A stretch of DNA of 64,000 bases, taken from NCBI GenBank assembly GCA_964495705.1, contig CAZBWS010000001.1, forward strand, positions 1 to 64,000. Direction: 5' to 3'. The DNA comes from CAZBWS01 sp964495705. GTDB taxonomy: Bacteria; Pseudomonadota; Gammaproteobacteria; HTCC5015. The notes below the pieces were generated by a model, which searched no databases, was not told the origin of the DNA, and saw nothing but the letters and a program-made list of their open reading frames with translations. A program made the position numbers and the translations under genes. Positions 1 through 8,658 of the stretch are shown here, one piece after another (the first letter of the stretch is position 1; every line of letters begins with the position of its first letter).

Positions 1-59
1 GGGTGAGAAATAATCGCAAAGGTTCTACGCTTGTTAACTTCTGGGGCTAAATAACTCAT
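1..59 (-). CDS. prfC: Peptide chain release factor 3, N-terminal fragment
   Basis: Only the first 19 codons are in the window; the gene runs off the left edge on the minus strand. The ATG is at 57-59. The translation reads MSYLAPEVNKRRTFAIISHP, which matches the N-terminus of RF3, where a KRRTFAIISHPDAGKTT stretch leads into the GTPase P-loop. RF3 is the translational GTPase that recycles RF1/RF2 from the ribosome. In enterobacteria prfC lies close to rimI, which is also found in this window, but here several unrelated genes separate them. It is divergent from the metalloprotease gene at 226. Identification rests on a short but very characteristic peptide. Confidence 0.85.
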   Translation of the reverse strand, partial: MSYLAPEVNKRRTFAIISH

Positions 60-113
60 GGAAATTCTTGTACTGGCATTTGAATAGCGCGATTATACCA
101 GTAAATGCAGGAT

Positions 114-155
114 ATGCGGATGAAGCACAGAGGCTTATTTCAGAGCTATCCGCAT
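114..155. repeat. Inverted pair of the ATGCGGATA word
   Basis: ATGCGGATG at 114-122 faces TATCCGCAT at 147-155, a stem of 8-9 bp with a 24-nt loop. It lies in the divergent intergenic region between prfC and the metalloprotease gene, so here it is not at a gene end. It belongs to the window-wide repeat family described in the findings. Confidence 0.7.
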
Positions 156-225
156 AGTGTGCAACAGGCCGCTTTCAGCTTGAAGTGGTACCGCTGCGCT
201 TATTGTTCAATTAAGAGAAGTAATT

Positions 226-2364
226 ATGAACTTACGTGTCTATATATGCTGTCTATGCTTAAGCCTTGTGCCCTTAGCATCTGCAGAAGAGCTTACCTTG
301 CAAATCAACGGCACTAGCGAAACCCTATTATTAGAGCAAAACGAGCATTTCCTTAAGCAGAACACACAGGGTAATAAGCACTATAAGGGCAGCGTTAAAA
401 ATGCCAGTAGAAGCTGGGTAAGGCTCTCTCAATTATCTGATAAACACTGGTCTGGCTTGGTCATGTTGGACAATCACATGTACTTTATCGAAAGCCCTGT
501 AGACACAACAAGGCAAAGCGTGCACGCAATGCCCGCCTCTGCATTGACGGAACAGCCAACGTGCGGCACACAAGCTATGCTACATACAGGCGACAATAAC
601 AGGCACTCCGCACTCCAGCCCAGTCAAGCCCTGGCTGCCTCATTTGCTAGCGCCTGCAGCAATGTTGATGACATCTGTGTATTTGCAGATCTAGAACTGA
701 TCTTTGACCAGGAGTATCAAAGTGCCCTCAACGCTAACCTACAAGGCAGCACGAACAGTATTATCAATATGCTAGAGGGCTATTATTTAAACCAATTTAA
801 TATTGCTTTTAATATTATCAATCAAGTTTTCCTAAACGACGCCACGGACATTTATAGCAACGAGACCAATGCCAACAGCATACTTGACGATGTTTATTCA
901 CGACGCTGTGAACAACAATTTGGCGCGGCCACGTGTAGGGCTACTCGCCCCTTTAACTATGACAACCTAGACACTGGCCCATCTAACTTTATTTTAGAAG
1001 ATAACTCTATTGTTCACTTTGTGACCGGGCGCGACTTTGACGGATCAACCGCTGGCATGGCCTTCTCGGGTGCCAATAGTTACTGCAATGACTTTACCGT
1101 GGGCACCTCCAACCTCAGCAGAAGTGGTTCAAACGCAGTTCGGCTCTCCTTTACAGCTGCGATCATCGCCCATGAAATAGGCCACAATTTGGCCGCCAAT
1201 CACGATGGTGATGGCAATGCTTGCCCCAACAGTGGTTTTGTCATGTCAGCAGTCCTAGGCAGCTTACCCAGTGCCTTCTCCAGTTGTAGTGAAGAGGTTA
1301 TTACACAAACGATGGCCGATAACCTGAACAACGACTGTGCCACAGCCCCCGTTGATCTAAGTCTCAGTGCCGGCAGTGTTAGCGGCAGCCCCACGGTTGG
1401 CAGCCTGCTCACTATCAATAATGCTTTTAGCGCCAACAGCACAGAGAACGGCTTTCGAACCACAGGTAATGCCAGTATTGAAGTCACCACCACCGGGGCC
1501 AGCATTAATAGCATAGACATCAATGGCAGCAATTGTAGCATCGCCAGCAGTGCCAATAGTGCAAGCTGTAACCTATCCGTAGTCACCGGCCAAGCCCCAT
1601 CCCGTATCAATATGACCGTTGCCATCTCAGGCACTAGCGTCAGCATTCGTGCCACCGATGAAGCCAACAATCTATTTAGGGACACTGACCCCAGTAATAG
1701 CAATGCCCTGGTCAGTTTTTCCGCCAGCGCAGTGGCCAGCTCATTCAGCATAAGCGCAACCAATATCCCTATTACAAACTCACCTCGCCCCATCATTCGC
1801 GGAACGAGCGACATTCCCAATGGCAATGTCATTAGAGCGAGCATCAACGGGGTAGAGGTTTGTAACACAACCGTCAGCAGTGTGAACTGGAGTTGTACCC
1901 CCACCAGTGATATTGCGGATGGGGCGCAAACTATTGTATTGACAGGCCCCGGCGGGGCGGCCAGCAATATCACTGTCACTATTGACACCACTGCACCCCA
2001 GATCAGCGCCAATAGTGTCAATAGCTCAAGCCTGCGCCCCAACCTATCAGGTACCACAGACTTATCCCCTTCAGAGGGTCGTATTGAGGTAATTAACTCA
2101 CAAGGCAACACCTTATGCGTGGCTGTTATTGTCAGTGGCCAGTGGAGCTGCACCCCCAGTATTGACCTTCAGCTAGGCACTCAAACACTTAACGTCAGTG
2201 CAACAGATAGCTTAGGCAATACCGTACGTATCAACCTACTGGTCACTATCACTTCAAGCAACACAGACAGTAGCGAGGAAAATGGTGGCGGTGGCGGTGG
2301 TCTTATCGACAGCCTATTCAGCTATTTATTGCTTAGCCTACTGCTGTGGAGAAAGCGTTTATGA
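226..2364 (+). CDS. Secreted reprolysin-like zinc metalloprotease with GlyGly-CTERM tail
   Basis: This 712-residue protein is a predicted extracellular zinc endopeptidase. A signal peptide covers about residues 1-20, ending at an SA site. The catalytic motif HEIGHNLAANH is at 316-326, the HExxHxxxxxH arrangement of metzincins, with a likely Met-turn methionine near 340 (GFVMSA). From about 380 to 680 there are repeated Ser/Asn/Thr-rich Ig-like segments with paired cysteines. The C-terminus has six glycines (687-692), a hydrophobic stretch and a final RKRL, the GlyGly-CTERM signal. In known systems such proteins leave by type II secretion and are processed by rhombosortase; neither is in this window. 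The start is supported by AGAGAAG upstream. The stop overlaps the next gene by 4 bp. The substrate is unknown. Confidence 0.85.
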   Translation: MNLRVYICCLCLSLVPLASAEELTLQINGTSETLLLEQNEHFLKQNTQGNKHYKGSVKNASRSWVRLSQLSDKHWSGLVMLDNHMYFIESPVDTTRQSVHAMPASALTEQPTCGTQAMLHTGDNNRHSALQPSQALAASFASACSNVDDICVFADLELIFDQEYQSALNANLQGSTNSIINMLEGYYLNQFNIAFNIINQVFLNDATDIYSNETNANSILDDVYSRRCEQQFGAATCRATRPFNYDNLDTGPSNFILEDNSIVHFVTGRDFDGSTAGMAFSGANSYCNDFTVGTSNLSRSGSNAVRLSFTAAIIAHEIGHNLAANHDGDGNACPNSGFVMSAVLGSLPSAFSSCSEEVITQTMADNLNNDCATAPVDLSLSAGSVSGSPTVGSLLTINNAFSANSTENGFRTTGNASIEVTTTGASINSIDINGSNCSIASSANSASCNLSVVTGQAPSRINMTVAISGTSVSIRATDEANNLFRDTDPSNSNALVSFSASAVASSFSISATNIPITNSPRPIIRGTSDIPNGNVIRASINGVEVCNTTVSSVNWSCTPTSDIADGAQTIVLTGPGGAASNITVTIDTTAPQISANSVNSSSLRPNLSGTTDLSPSEGRIEVINSQGNTLCVAVIVSGQWSCTPSIDLQLGTQTLNVSATDSLGNTVRINLLVTITSSNTDSSEENGGGGGGLIDSLFSYLLLSLLLWRKRL

Positions 2365-2786
2365 AGACCGTTCACAAACTCATAGGCATCGCACTTAGCC
2401 TGTCTTTTATCACTGCGTGCAGCGGCAGCCCTAAAACTGCACTACAGAGCATGCCCCTGGACTATCGCATGCTACTCAGCCAGCGCTGCTACTGCCCCGA
2501 ACAATTCCTCGGCCCCTTTGATATCGAGGTGCGCAAGGGCCAAGCCCTATCTATCGTGCGCATCAGCGACCAAGCGCGCTTGAGCAACACCACGCTAGGC
2601 AAAGAGATCCCCTCACTCGAGCAAATTCTTCAGCACATTCAAACCGCACAGACGCGCCACCAGCATCGCTTCGAAGTTCAATGGGTCCACGAACCCTATA
2701 TCCCCCGTTACGTTCTTATCGACCGCTCAGCAAGAGTGAGTGATGATGAAATAGAGTATCGCATTGAAGGCTTTGAGCTGCGTTAG
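2361..2786 (+). CDS. Small outer-membrane-type lipoprotein, DUF6174-like
   Basis: The start chosen is the ATG at 2361, which overlaps the metalloprotease stop as ATGA; an in-frame start at 2346 would add five residues before the signal peptide. The product is about 141 residues. It has a lipoprotein signal peptide with the lipobox ITAC, then a short domain with a CYCP motif and a V-x-K-G-Q turn. This layout resembles the DUF6174 family of small exported proteins of unknown function. Overlap with the protease gene suggests coupled translation, so a role with the protease is possible, but nothing in the sequence shows it. Confidence 0.7.
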   Translation: MKTVHKLIGIALSLSFITACSGSPKTALQSMPLDYRMLLSQRCYCPEQFLGPFDIEVRKGQALSIVRISDQARLSNTTLGKEIPSLEQILQHIQTAQTRHQHRFEVQWVHEPYIPRYVLIDRSARVSDDEIEYRIEGFELR

Positions 2787-2822
2787 GGCACCAGCGTATA
2801 ACTTGGAAAATTATAAATACCG

Positions 2823-4106
2823 ATGCAAACCAGTAAATACTACATTTATATCGCGGGCCTTGTAAGCTGGCTGGCCTACCTTTTTCTCGCACAGCAGTCC
2901 CAATCCTATGCAGACGCCACACTAAGCGATTTATACATCACATCCGCTGTCAGCTTTTGCATGAGTGCATGCACTTTGCTGTATTACGAGCGCAAAGGCC
3001 TTGTTATTCCGTTAGCGGGGCTCATGTTCTCTGCACTACTGTTTAGACTCACCGGCTTATACGCTTTTCCCGTTTTAGAAGACGATTTTTATCGCTATTT
3101 ATGGGATGGCTACCAATTTGTCGAGCGGGGCTCACCCTACGCCTTTGCCCCCAGCTACTTCTTTACCGACGCATCCGTTACGGCGCACTTTCAGGACATA
3201 CTAGACAATATTAACTACCCTGATATTGCGACAGTTTACGGCCCAACGAATCAGTATTTATTTGCCTTATCTTACTTAATAGCACCCGGTGAAATCTGGC
3301 CCCTACAGCTATGCATGATCGGGGTAGACATGGGTATCATCCTAATACTCAGTCAAATCGCAAAGCGCAATTACCTTGTGCTGTATGCGTGGTCGCCGTT
3401 AGTCATCAAGGAATTTGCATTCACCGCCCACCCAGATGTACTCGGTGTTTTTTTTGTTTTTTTTGCCATGTTGTTAATCAACAAAAAGCAGCTTTATTTA
3501 GGCGCAATAATGCTTGCCCTAGCCCTAGGTAGCAAAGTCTTTGCGATTATCCTAATCCCCTTTCTACTGCGTTTTCACATACGCGCCTGGCTAGTCTTTT
3601 TAAGTACTACAGTGCTAATCGCCCTACCCTTTGGCCTTCGGGCCGCATGGCTGCCCGAAGGCCTTTCCGCCATGGCCGGAGAGTGGTTATTTAATGCCCC
3701 TATCTATACCGCACTGCAACCGCTGATCAGCGTACATACACTCAAGCCCATACTATTGAGCTTATTTAGTATGGTGTGGTTTATCTATTGGCTGTACTGG
3801 GTGAAGCGGCACGACACGGTTTTCAAGCTCCGCGGGGATTATATTTTTCTGGTGTTTTTCTTATGTATACCAGCATTTAACCCATGGTATTTGATCTGGC
3901 TATTGCCTTTTGCCGTCATATCGCCGACCCCATGGGCATGGGGCTTATCCGCAGCGGTACTGCTATCCTATATCAGTGGCATTAACCTCAGCAACGGTCA
4001 ACTAGGGCTATACCAGCAACCCCACTGGGCACTGTGCTTAGAATTTATCCCCGTGCTTATGCTCATCTTGTGGCGGCCTTGGCTGCGCTTGAAACCAGCC
4101 TATTAA
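2823..4106 (+). CDS. Polytopic GT-C type glycosyltransferase-like membrane protein
   Basis: This 427-residue protein is almost entirely hydrophobic helices. After the first helices there is an acidic loop, EDDFYRYLWDG (about residues 89-99). This matches the aspartate-bearing first periplasmic loop of GT-C glycosyltransferases, which use polyprenyl-phosphate sugars (mannosyltransferase / GT87 type). It starts 36 bp after the lipoprotein gene and is probably in the same transcript. Donor and acceptor cannot be read from the sequence. A less likely alternative is an uncharacterised polytopic transporter. Confidence 0.65.
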   Translation: MQTSKYYIYIAGLVSWLAYLFLAQQSQSYADATLSDLYITSAVSFCMSACTLLYYERKGLVIPLAGLMFSALLFRLTGLYAFPVLEDDFYRYLWDGYQFVERGSPYAFAPSYFFTDASVTAHFQDILDNINYPDIATVYGPTNQYLFALSYLIAPGEIWPLQLCMIGVDMGIILILSQIAKRNYLVLYAWSPLVIKEFAFTAHPDVLGVFFVFFAMLLINKKQLYLGAIMLALALGSKVFAIILIPFLLRFHIRAWLVFLSTTVLIALPFGLRAAWLPEGLSAMAGEWLFNAPIYTALQPLISVHTLKPILLSLFSMVWFIYWLYWVKRHDTVFKLRGDYIFLVFFLCIPAFNPWYLIWLLPFAVISPTPWAWGLSAAVLLSYISGINLSNGQLGLYQQPHWALCLEFIPVLMLILWRPWLRLKPAY

Positions 4107-4111
4107 TACGC

Positions 4112-4135
4112 CAAAGGGAGGCGCAAGCCCCCCTC
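4112..4135. terminator. Weak GC-rich stem-loop between convergent genes
   Basis: GGGAGG pairs with CCCCTC around a short CGCAAG loop, between the stops of the converging genes at 4106 and 4150. There is no clear T-tract, so termination is only a suggestion from position. Confidence 0.3.
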
Positions 4136-4149
4136 TCTACTAGGGAATG

Positions 4150-4542
4150 CTATTTATTAAACTTTAACTTATAACGCTTATTAAAATAGTACAGAATATC
4201 TAACTGCTCTGAGCGCTTAAATACATCGGTAAATGCCGTATCAGATGAATTGCAAACATAGATTTTAGAGATAACCTCATCCCTATTGCGGCCTTTATAG
4301 GGCTTTAAGGTCTTCTTGCTCATCTTTTTCTGCTTGCCCTTGTAATCCATACAAAGCTTGACGCTTTTTACATTTCTGACACGCCCTTTAAATAACGCTT
4401 TACCATATTCATAGCGCTCATCCACCGGTGGAGGCGTATAGCTACTACTGCTGCCTCCGTAGCCACCACCATAGCCACCAGAGGCCATAGCCAATGTGGA
4501 AGAAAATAAAACAGATATTAATAGAGCTAATCTAAAAAGCAT
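4150..4542 (-). CDS. Small secreted protein of unknown function
   Basis: About 130 residues from the chosen ATG. A signal peptide ends near an AMA-S site. It is followed by a Gly/Tyr/Ser-rich linker (GGYGGGYGG), then a basic domain with two cysteines (KLCMDYKGK and IYVCNSSD) that could form a disulfide in the periplasm. The gene is convergent with the glycosyltransferase gene. It stands alone, with 100 bp separating it from the next minus-strand gene. I do not recognise the family. Confidence 0.65.
   Translation of the reverse strand: MLFRLALLISVLFSSTLAMASGGYGGGYGGSSSSYTPPPVDERYEYGKALFKGRVRNVKSVKLCMDYKGKQKKMSKKTLKPYKGRNRDEVISKIYVCNSSDTAFTDVFKRSEQLDILYYFNKRYKLKFNK
4542..4542 (-). promoter_or_regulatory. 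Start-deciding ribosome binding site for the small secreted protein
   Basis: On the minus strand AAGGTG lies 7 nt before the ATG at 4540-4542. This favours that ATG over the in-frame GTG at 4551, which would overlap the binding site. Confidence 0.55.
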
Positions 4543-4654
4543 TAAAATCACCTTGTGTATTATCGTAAAAATCTACGACCATAAGTCTGCATGTAAGTTC
4601 GCTAGAGTTGTAAGTATATTGGAGGTTCAAAGGAAAAAAGTAGGGATAAAAAGT

Positions 4655-5731
4655 CTACCCTAACTCAATCACATCATAAATAATATCCACCGACCCCGGC
4701 GTATTCGCAGGGTGGCTACCCAGCGGGCATTTTTCACTATCTAGCTGTTCATACCACTGTGCATAATTCAGCAAGGGCATAGGTGCCATTATGCAGCCTA
4801 CTTGCCCCCAGGGGTGTGAGATATGTAATAGTAAGTGGCCTAGTTCATGGGTCATTAAAGCGGCGGCGTAATCCACTTGTTGCTGTTCGTCATAGCGCTG
4901 TTCGTCACGTAATATCATGATTTCGGGGTGGTCATTGAGTATGGGGAAAGTCGACACCCAAGCGAAGGTACCTAAGTTTCCTGCGCTGCTGTTAGAAGTG
5001 GTGCCCAAGGTGATACCGCCACGCAGAGAGGAGTGCATATCCATACCGTAGGCTTCGATACTAGCAACCAGTTGGTTAGTAATGGCGATATCAAAATCGA
5101 GTTTACCGTAGCCTAGGGAGTCCCAAATAACCCACTCATGATAAGGGTCGCGATTAATCACTGGTAGGCCATCGAGGGCTTTAACTTTGCGCCAGTAGCT
5201 CTGTCTGTGCAATAGAGTTTCTATCAGGCTGTTGGCAAAGGTTTCAAAACTGCGCCCTGGGGGCTCAATTAAGTACTGCTGCGCAAAGCCACGTAACTCT
5301 TCCAAACTGGAGGGGTATATTTCTAAGGTTTCTATCAAACTGCTATCGAGTGATTGGCGCATAGCGCTACTGATATTATTAGGATTAACAATAAAGTCTT
5401 GTTTGTACTCCCGTACAGGCAGTGGAATACCAGCAATCAGCTCTGTCATCTGGCGTTGCCCTACCCATTCAAATTCAATATCAATATCAAAGTGCTGCTT
5501 CGTCAACGCTTGAGTTTTAATTAAAAACTGATCGATTTGGTGCTGCTTAAAACTGACAAAACGCGGGTTAACAATATGGGCTATGCGCAATCGAACAGGC
5601 TGAGTCAATACAGGTTTGTCGACGATTGCTTGGGGTATCTCTGTCTGTCGAAACAATACAAACCAGATACCCACAAAAATAGCCGTGACGAGTAACAGGG
5701 CAATCGCCGCTTCAAAGAAGCGGCTTTTCAT
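4655..5731 (-). CDS. Membrane-anchored HELGH metallopeptidase-like protein
   Basis: This 358-residue protein has one N-terminal transmembrane helix (about residues 8-27), so the rest is probably periplasmic. Near the C-terminus it has HELGHLLLHISH (from residue 295), followed by a Cys-Ile-Met-Ala-Pro segment that could be a Met-turn. HExxH binds catalytic zinc, but the next histidines sit at motif positions 9 and 12, not at the metzincin position 11, and the glycine at position 8 is Leu. It therefore does not fit a standard metzincin. The start overlaps the rimI stop by 4 bp (ATGA), making it the last gene of the leuA-rimI string. The function is unknown. Confidence 0.65.
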   Translation of the reverse strand: MKSRFFEAAIALLLVTAIFVGIWFVLFRQTEIPQAIVDKPVLTQPVRLRIAHIVNPRFVSFKQHQIDQFLIKTQALTKQHFDIDIEFEWVGQRQMTELIAGIPLPVREYKQDFIVNPNNISSAMRQSLDSSLIETLEIYPSSLEELRGFAQQYLIEPPGRSFETFANSLIETLLHRQSYWRKVKALDGLPVINRDPYHEWVIWDSLGYGKLDFDIAITNQLVASIEAYGMDMHSSLRGGITLGTTSNSSAGNLGTFAWVSTFPILNDHPEIMILRDEQRYDEQQQVDYAAALMTHELGHLLLHISHPWGQVGCIMAPMPLLNYAQWYEQLDSEKCPLGSHPANTPGSVDIIYDVIELG

Positions 5732-6210
5732 AGGCCGCCTTCAACGAGGGCTAGCCCCATGACATTGGCGTCTTCGCGAGCAAAGTGCCCTGGGTAGTAA
5801 TTTCTACGCAGGCCAAGGGATTTAAAACCCAATGATTGGTATAAGCGGTTAGCTGGCTCATTACTGACGCGTACTTCTAGAAACATAGACTCTACATCCT
5901 GTTGCTGACAGTTAGCGACGATATGTTCTAGTAACATACGTCCTAAGCCGCGCCCCATGTAGGCGGGTTCGATGGTGATGTTGAGCAAATGCGCCTCCGC
6001 AGAGACAAGGGAATACACCGCATAGCCAATAATCTCATCACCCATATGCATCACCGGCATTTGATAATTATTTTTGAGACAGTCTTCGAAAATGCCTTGG
6101 GTCCAGTGAAAACTATAAGCCCTAGGTTCGATATCCATTATGCGCGGCAGATCCGCAGGTTGCATAGCCAAGTAGTGTATATCGCTCCATTGACATACGG
6201 CCTTTTTCAC
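5728..6210 (-). CDS. rimI: Ribosomal protein S18-alanine N-acetyltransferase
   Basis: RimI acetylates the N-terminal alanine of ribosomal protein S18 using acetyl-CoA. The 160-residue product is a GNAT domain. It has the acetyl-CoA binding loop GRGLGRMLL after a beta strand (LLNITIEPAYMG), then the C-terminal EVRVSNEPANRLYQSLGF motif typical of RimI. The start is GTG at 6208-6210, overlapping the preceding stop by one base; the N-terminus is slightly long for the family, so a later start is possible. The upstream UDG-like neighbour is the same as in Pseudomonas. Confidence 0.9.
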   Translation of the reverse strand: MKKAVCQWSDIHYLAMQPADLPRIMDIEPRAYSFHWTQGIFEDCLKNNYQMPVMHMGDEIIGYAVYSLVSAEAHLLNITIEPAYMGRGLGRMLLEHIVANCQQQDVESMFLEVRVSNEPANRLYQSLGFKSLGLRRNYYPGHFAREDANVMGLALVEGGL

Positions 6211-6758
6211 TAAACTGCCTCAGCCATCGCTAGCTTTAGGTCTTCCCAAATTGGGCGTTTGTATTGCTTAGGGTCTAACTGCGCTTGTACAGGATGATAA
6301 GTAGCAATGGCTTTTGCTGACCCCAAAACGTGTAAAGTTTGGCGCTTGGCCTTTACATCAGCGTGCAATATCGCTTGGCTTGCTGCCTCACCCATTGCTA
6401 CAACAATACTCGGCTGAATAGTGTCTAGGGCTAAGGTTAGTTGTTCCAAATCGGCTAGTAAAACACATTGCTGAGCGGGCCATTGAGTTGCCCCTAGCAT
6501 GGCATTGAGCAGTTCAGCAGGGGCACCGTCAAAGGCACTGCCCTGCCCTTCATGCTGAGTGGCAAGACCACAGACAATGAGATACTGACCTTGATTATTC
6601 GCAGGAAAGTCTGCCAAGCAAGCGGCTACCATAGCAGGTTCTACTGGCGTATCAACGGCGTCGACAGAAGCAGCTTCAGACTCAATCTCAGGCGCTGAGC
6701 GCAGAACCCATTGTTCTACGCCCATCGCATCAAGGTATGCGGATAAGCTGTCAGGCAT
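6210..6758 (-). CDS. Uracil-DNA glycosylase-like protein, probably degenerate
   Basis: The 182 residues follow the fold pattern of family 4/5 uracil-DNA glycosylases. AFDGAPAELLNAML stands where those enzymes have the FVGxAGxLL segment, PSIVVAMGEAASQAIL matches the central strand, and ATYHP...KRPIWEDLKLA matches the C-terminal HP...KR..WEDL segment. The GExPG catalytic loop and the iron-sulfur cysteines are not visible, so glycosylase activity is doubtful. It starts 3 bp after leuA and overlaps rimI, so the three are likely cotranscribed. A copy of the ATGCGGATA word lies in its first codons (6737-6745). Confidence 0.65.
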   Translation of the reverse strand: MPDSLSAYLDAMGVEQWVLRSAPEIESEAASVDAVDTPVEPAMVAACLADFPANNQGQYLIVCGLATQHEGQGSAFDGAPAELLNAMLGATQWPAQQCVLLADLEQLTLALDTIQPSIVVAMGEAASQAILHADVKAKRQTLHVLGSAKAIATYHPVQAQLDPKQYKRPIWEDLKLAMAEAV

Positions 6759-6760
6759 AC

Positions 6761-8305
6761 TTATACATCGCCACGCTGTGGATGTACTGCATCTTGGCCC
6801 TGCTCTAGCTTATTCAAAGCATTTAAATAGGCATTGGCCGAGGCGGTAACGATATCGGTATCTGCCCCTTGGCCGTTAACAATATGTCCTGCACGCTTTA
6901 GGCGTACGGTAACTTCACCTTGAGAGTCTGTGCCACTAGTGATGCTATTCACCGAGTACAGTTCTAAATCAGCCGCGCTATTGACCTGTGCCTCAATGGC
7001 GCAGAACACAGCATCAACTGGGCCAGCTCCAGCGGCACGGCTGCTGACTTCCTCTCCATCGATACTCATCACAACATCCGCATTGGGCGTCTCACCCGTC
7101 TCAGAAGTAACCTTCAAAGACACTAGCTTGAACTTCTCTGCCAAGGCCGCTGCCGTTGTTTCTGAGGCTAAAGCCTGTAAATCTTCATCATAGATTTCAT
7201 GCTTCTTATCCGCCAAATCTTTAAAGCGACGGAAGGCATCGTTCAAGGCAGTGTCAGACTCAAACTCCACACCCAACTCTTGTAGGCGACTCTTAAAGGC
7301 ACTGCGCCCAGAGTGTTTACCCATGACTAGGCTGTTGCTAGACCAGCCTACGTCTTGGGCCCGCATAATTTCATAGGTTTCACGGTGCTTTAAGACACCG
7401 TCTTGATGTATACCCGCTTCGTGGGCAAAGGCATTGGCCCCCACAATCGCCTTGTTCGGCTGCACAGGGAAACCCGTAATGCTAGAGACCAAGCGCGAGG
7501 CTTGTACAATGTGCTGGGTATCGATATTGGTATCAATACCAAAGAAGTCTTGGCGAGTACGGATGGCCATTACAGCTTCTTCAAGAGAGGCATTACCTGC
7601 GCGTTCTCCCAAACCATTAATCGTACACTCAATTTGGCGCGCACCATTCATCACTGCATCCAACGAGTTAGCTACCGCTAAACCTAAATCATTGTGGCAA
7701 TGTACTGAGAAAATCGCCTTATCTGCATTAGGTATACGCTGGATTAATTGGGCAATCGTATCACCGTATTGACGCGGCACGGCGTAACCTACTGTGTCGG
7801 GGATATTAATGGTACGAGCGCCTGCATCAATGGCTGCTTCAATAATGCGGCACATAAAGTCTAACTCTGAACGACCTGCATCTTCACAGGAGAACTCTAC
7901 ATCCTCGACTAAATTGCGTGATCGCTTCACCGCGCGAACCGCAGCGTCTACTACCTCATCTGGCTGCATTTGTAACTTGTGCTGCATATGGATAGGGGAA
8001 GTAGCAATAAAGGTATGAATGCGACCTGAGTTGGCAGCGCTTAATGCTTCGCCTGCTCGGTCGATATCCTTATCAAGAGCACGTGCCAAACTACAGATTG
8101 TGCTGTCTTGCACGGCACTAGCAACAGCTTTTACCGCTTCAAAGTCACCAGGGCTCGCAATCGCAAAACCTGCCTCGATAACATCAACACGCATTTTCTC
8201 TAGCACCTTGGCTATGCGTATTTTTTCGTCCTTATTCATCGATGCGCCGGGGCTTTGTTCACCGTCACGTAAGGTTGTATCGAAAATTATTACTCTGTCA
8301 CTCAT
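6761..8305 (-). CDS. leuA: 2-isopropylmalate synthase
   Basis: LeuA condenses acetyl-CoA with 2-oxoisovalerate in the first committed step of leucine synthesis. The 514-residue protein is of the E. coli type. It has the N-terminal RDGEQSPGASM motif of the TIM-barrel active site, the metal-binding SVHCHNDLGLAV segment in the middle, GLGERAGNASLEE, and a C-terminal regulatory domain (from about residue 390) that mediates leucine feedback in the family. Length is normal. No leucine-rich leader peptide was found upstream. It heads a minus-strand string with the UDG-like gene, rimI and the HELGH protein. Confidence 0.95.
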   Translation of the reverse strand: MSDRVIIFDTTLRDGEQSPGASMNKDEKIRIAKVLEKMRVDVIEAGFAIASPGDFEAVKAVASAVQDSTICSLARALDKDIDRAGEALSAANSGRIHTFIATSPIHMQHKLQMQPDEVVDAAVRAVKRSRNLVEDVEFSCEDAGRSELDFMCRIIEAAIDAGARTINIPDTVGYAVPRQYGDTIAQLIQRIPNADKAIFSVHCHNDLGLAVANSLDAVMNGARQIECTINGLGERAGNASLEEAVMAIRTRQDFFGIDTNIDTQHIVQASRLVSSITGFPVQPNKAIVGANAFAHEAGIHQDGVLKHRETYEIMRAQDVGWSSNSLVMGKHSGRSAFKSRLQELGVEFESDTALNDAFRRFKDLADKKHEIYDEDLQALASETTAAALAEKFKLVSLKVTSETGETPNADVVMSIDGEEVSSRAAGAGPVDAVFCAIEAQVNSAADLELYSVNSITSGTDSQGEVTVRLKRAGHIVNGQGADTDIVTASANAYLNALNKLEQGQDAVHPQRGDV

Positions 8306-8341
8306 TTTTTACTCCACTGCACTGGCCACATTTCAGCCAGT

Positions 8342-8347
8342 ATTATA
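8342..8347 (-). promoter_or_regulatory. Possible -10 element for leuA
   Basis: TATAAT on the minus strand lies 36 bp before the leuA ATG. The hexamer 17 bp upstream (TGATCG) is a poor -35, so the promoter is tentative. The rest of the 8306-8658 intergenic region shows no RNA gene, leader peptide or clear hairpin. Confidence 0.3.
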
Positions 8348-8658
8348 TATAAGGTAATGATACACGATCAGGGCTATAAGCCTGAACAATGATTTTAAAG
8401 ATTTCTAAATTGAGATGCGTAAGCTCGCCAGCATGCAATATGCCCTAAGGCAGGAGCAGAAATGCAGATGTTAGACTGGCTAACAATAAAAATGAGGCAG
8501 AAAAAAACAATGTCTCGAACTTGGCTTGAGCCTGGTTAATCGAGATCGCAATCACTTTAGTTTGTGAGTTTGCCTGTTTCATAAACCTAAGATAAACCTA
8601 ACTAACAAGGATTTCAATAGAAAAAAACGATGATATTAATTGGCAATAGAATTAGCCT

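Noticed and set aside
105..317. Short plus-strand open frame before and into the metalloprotease gene
   Set aside because: It overlaps the signal-peptide region in another frame and covers the repeat pair; no start signal.
1200..2153. Long minus-strand open frame (317 codons) opposite the metalloprotease gene
   Set aside because: It is a shadow of the Ser/Asn/Thr-rich repeats in the true gene, has no ribosome binding site or recognisable domain, and the plus frame has clear motifs.
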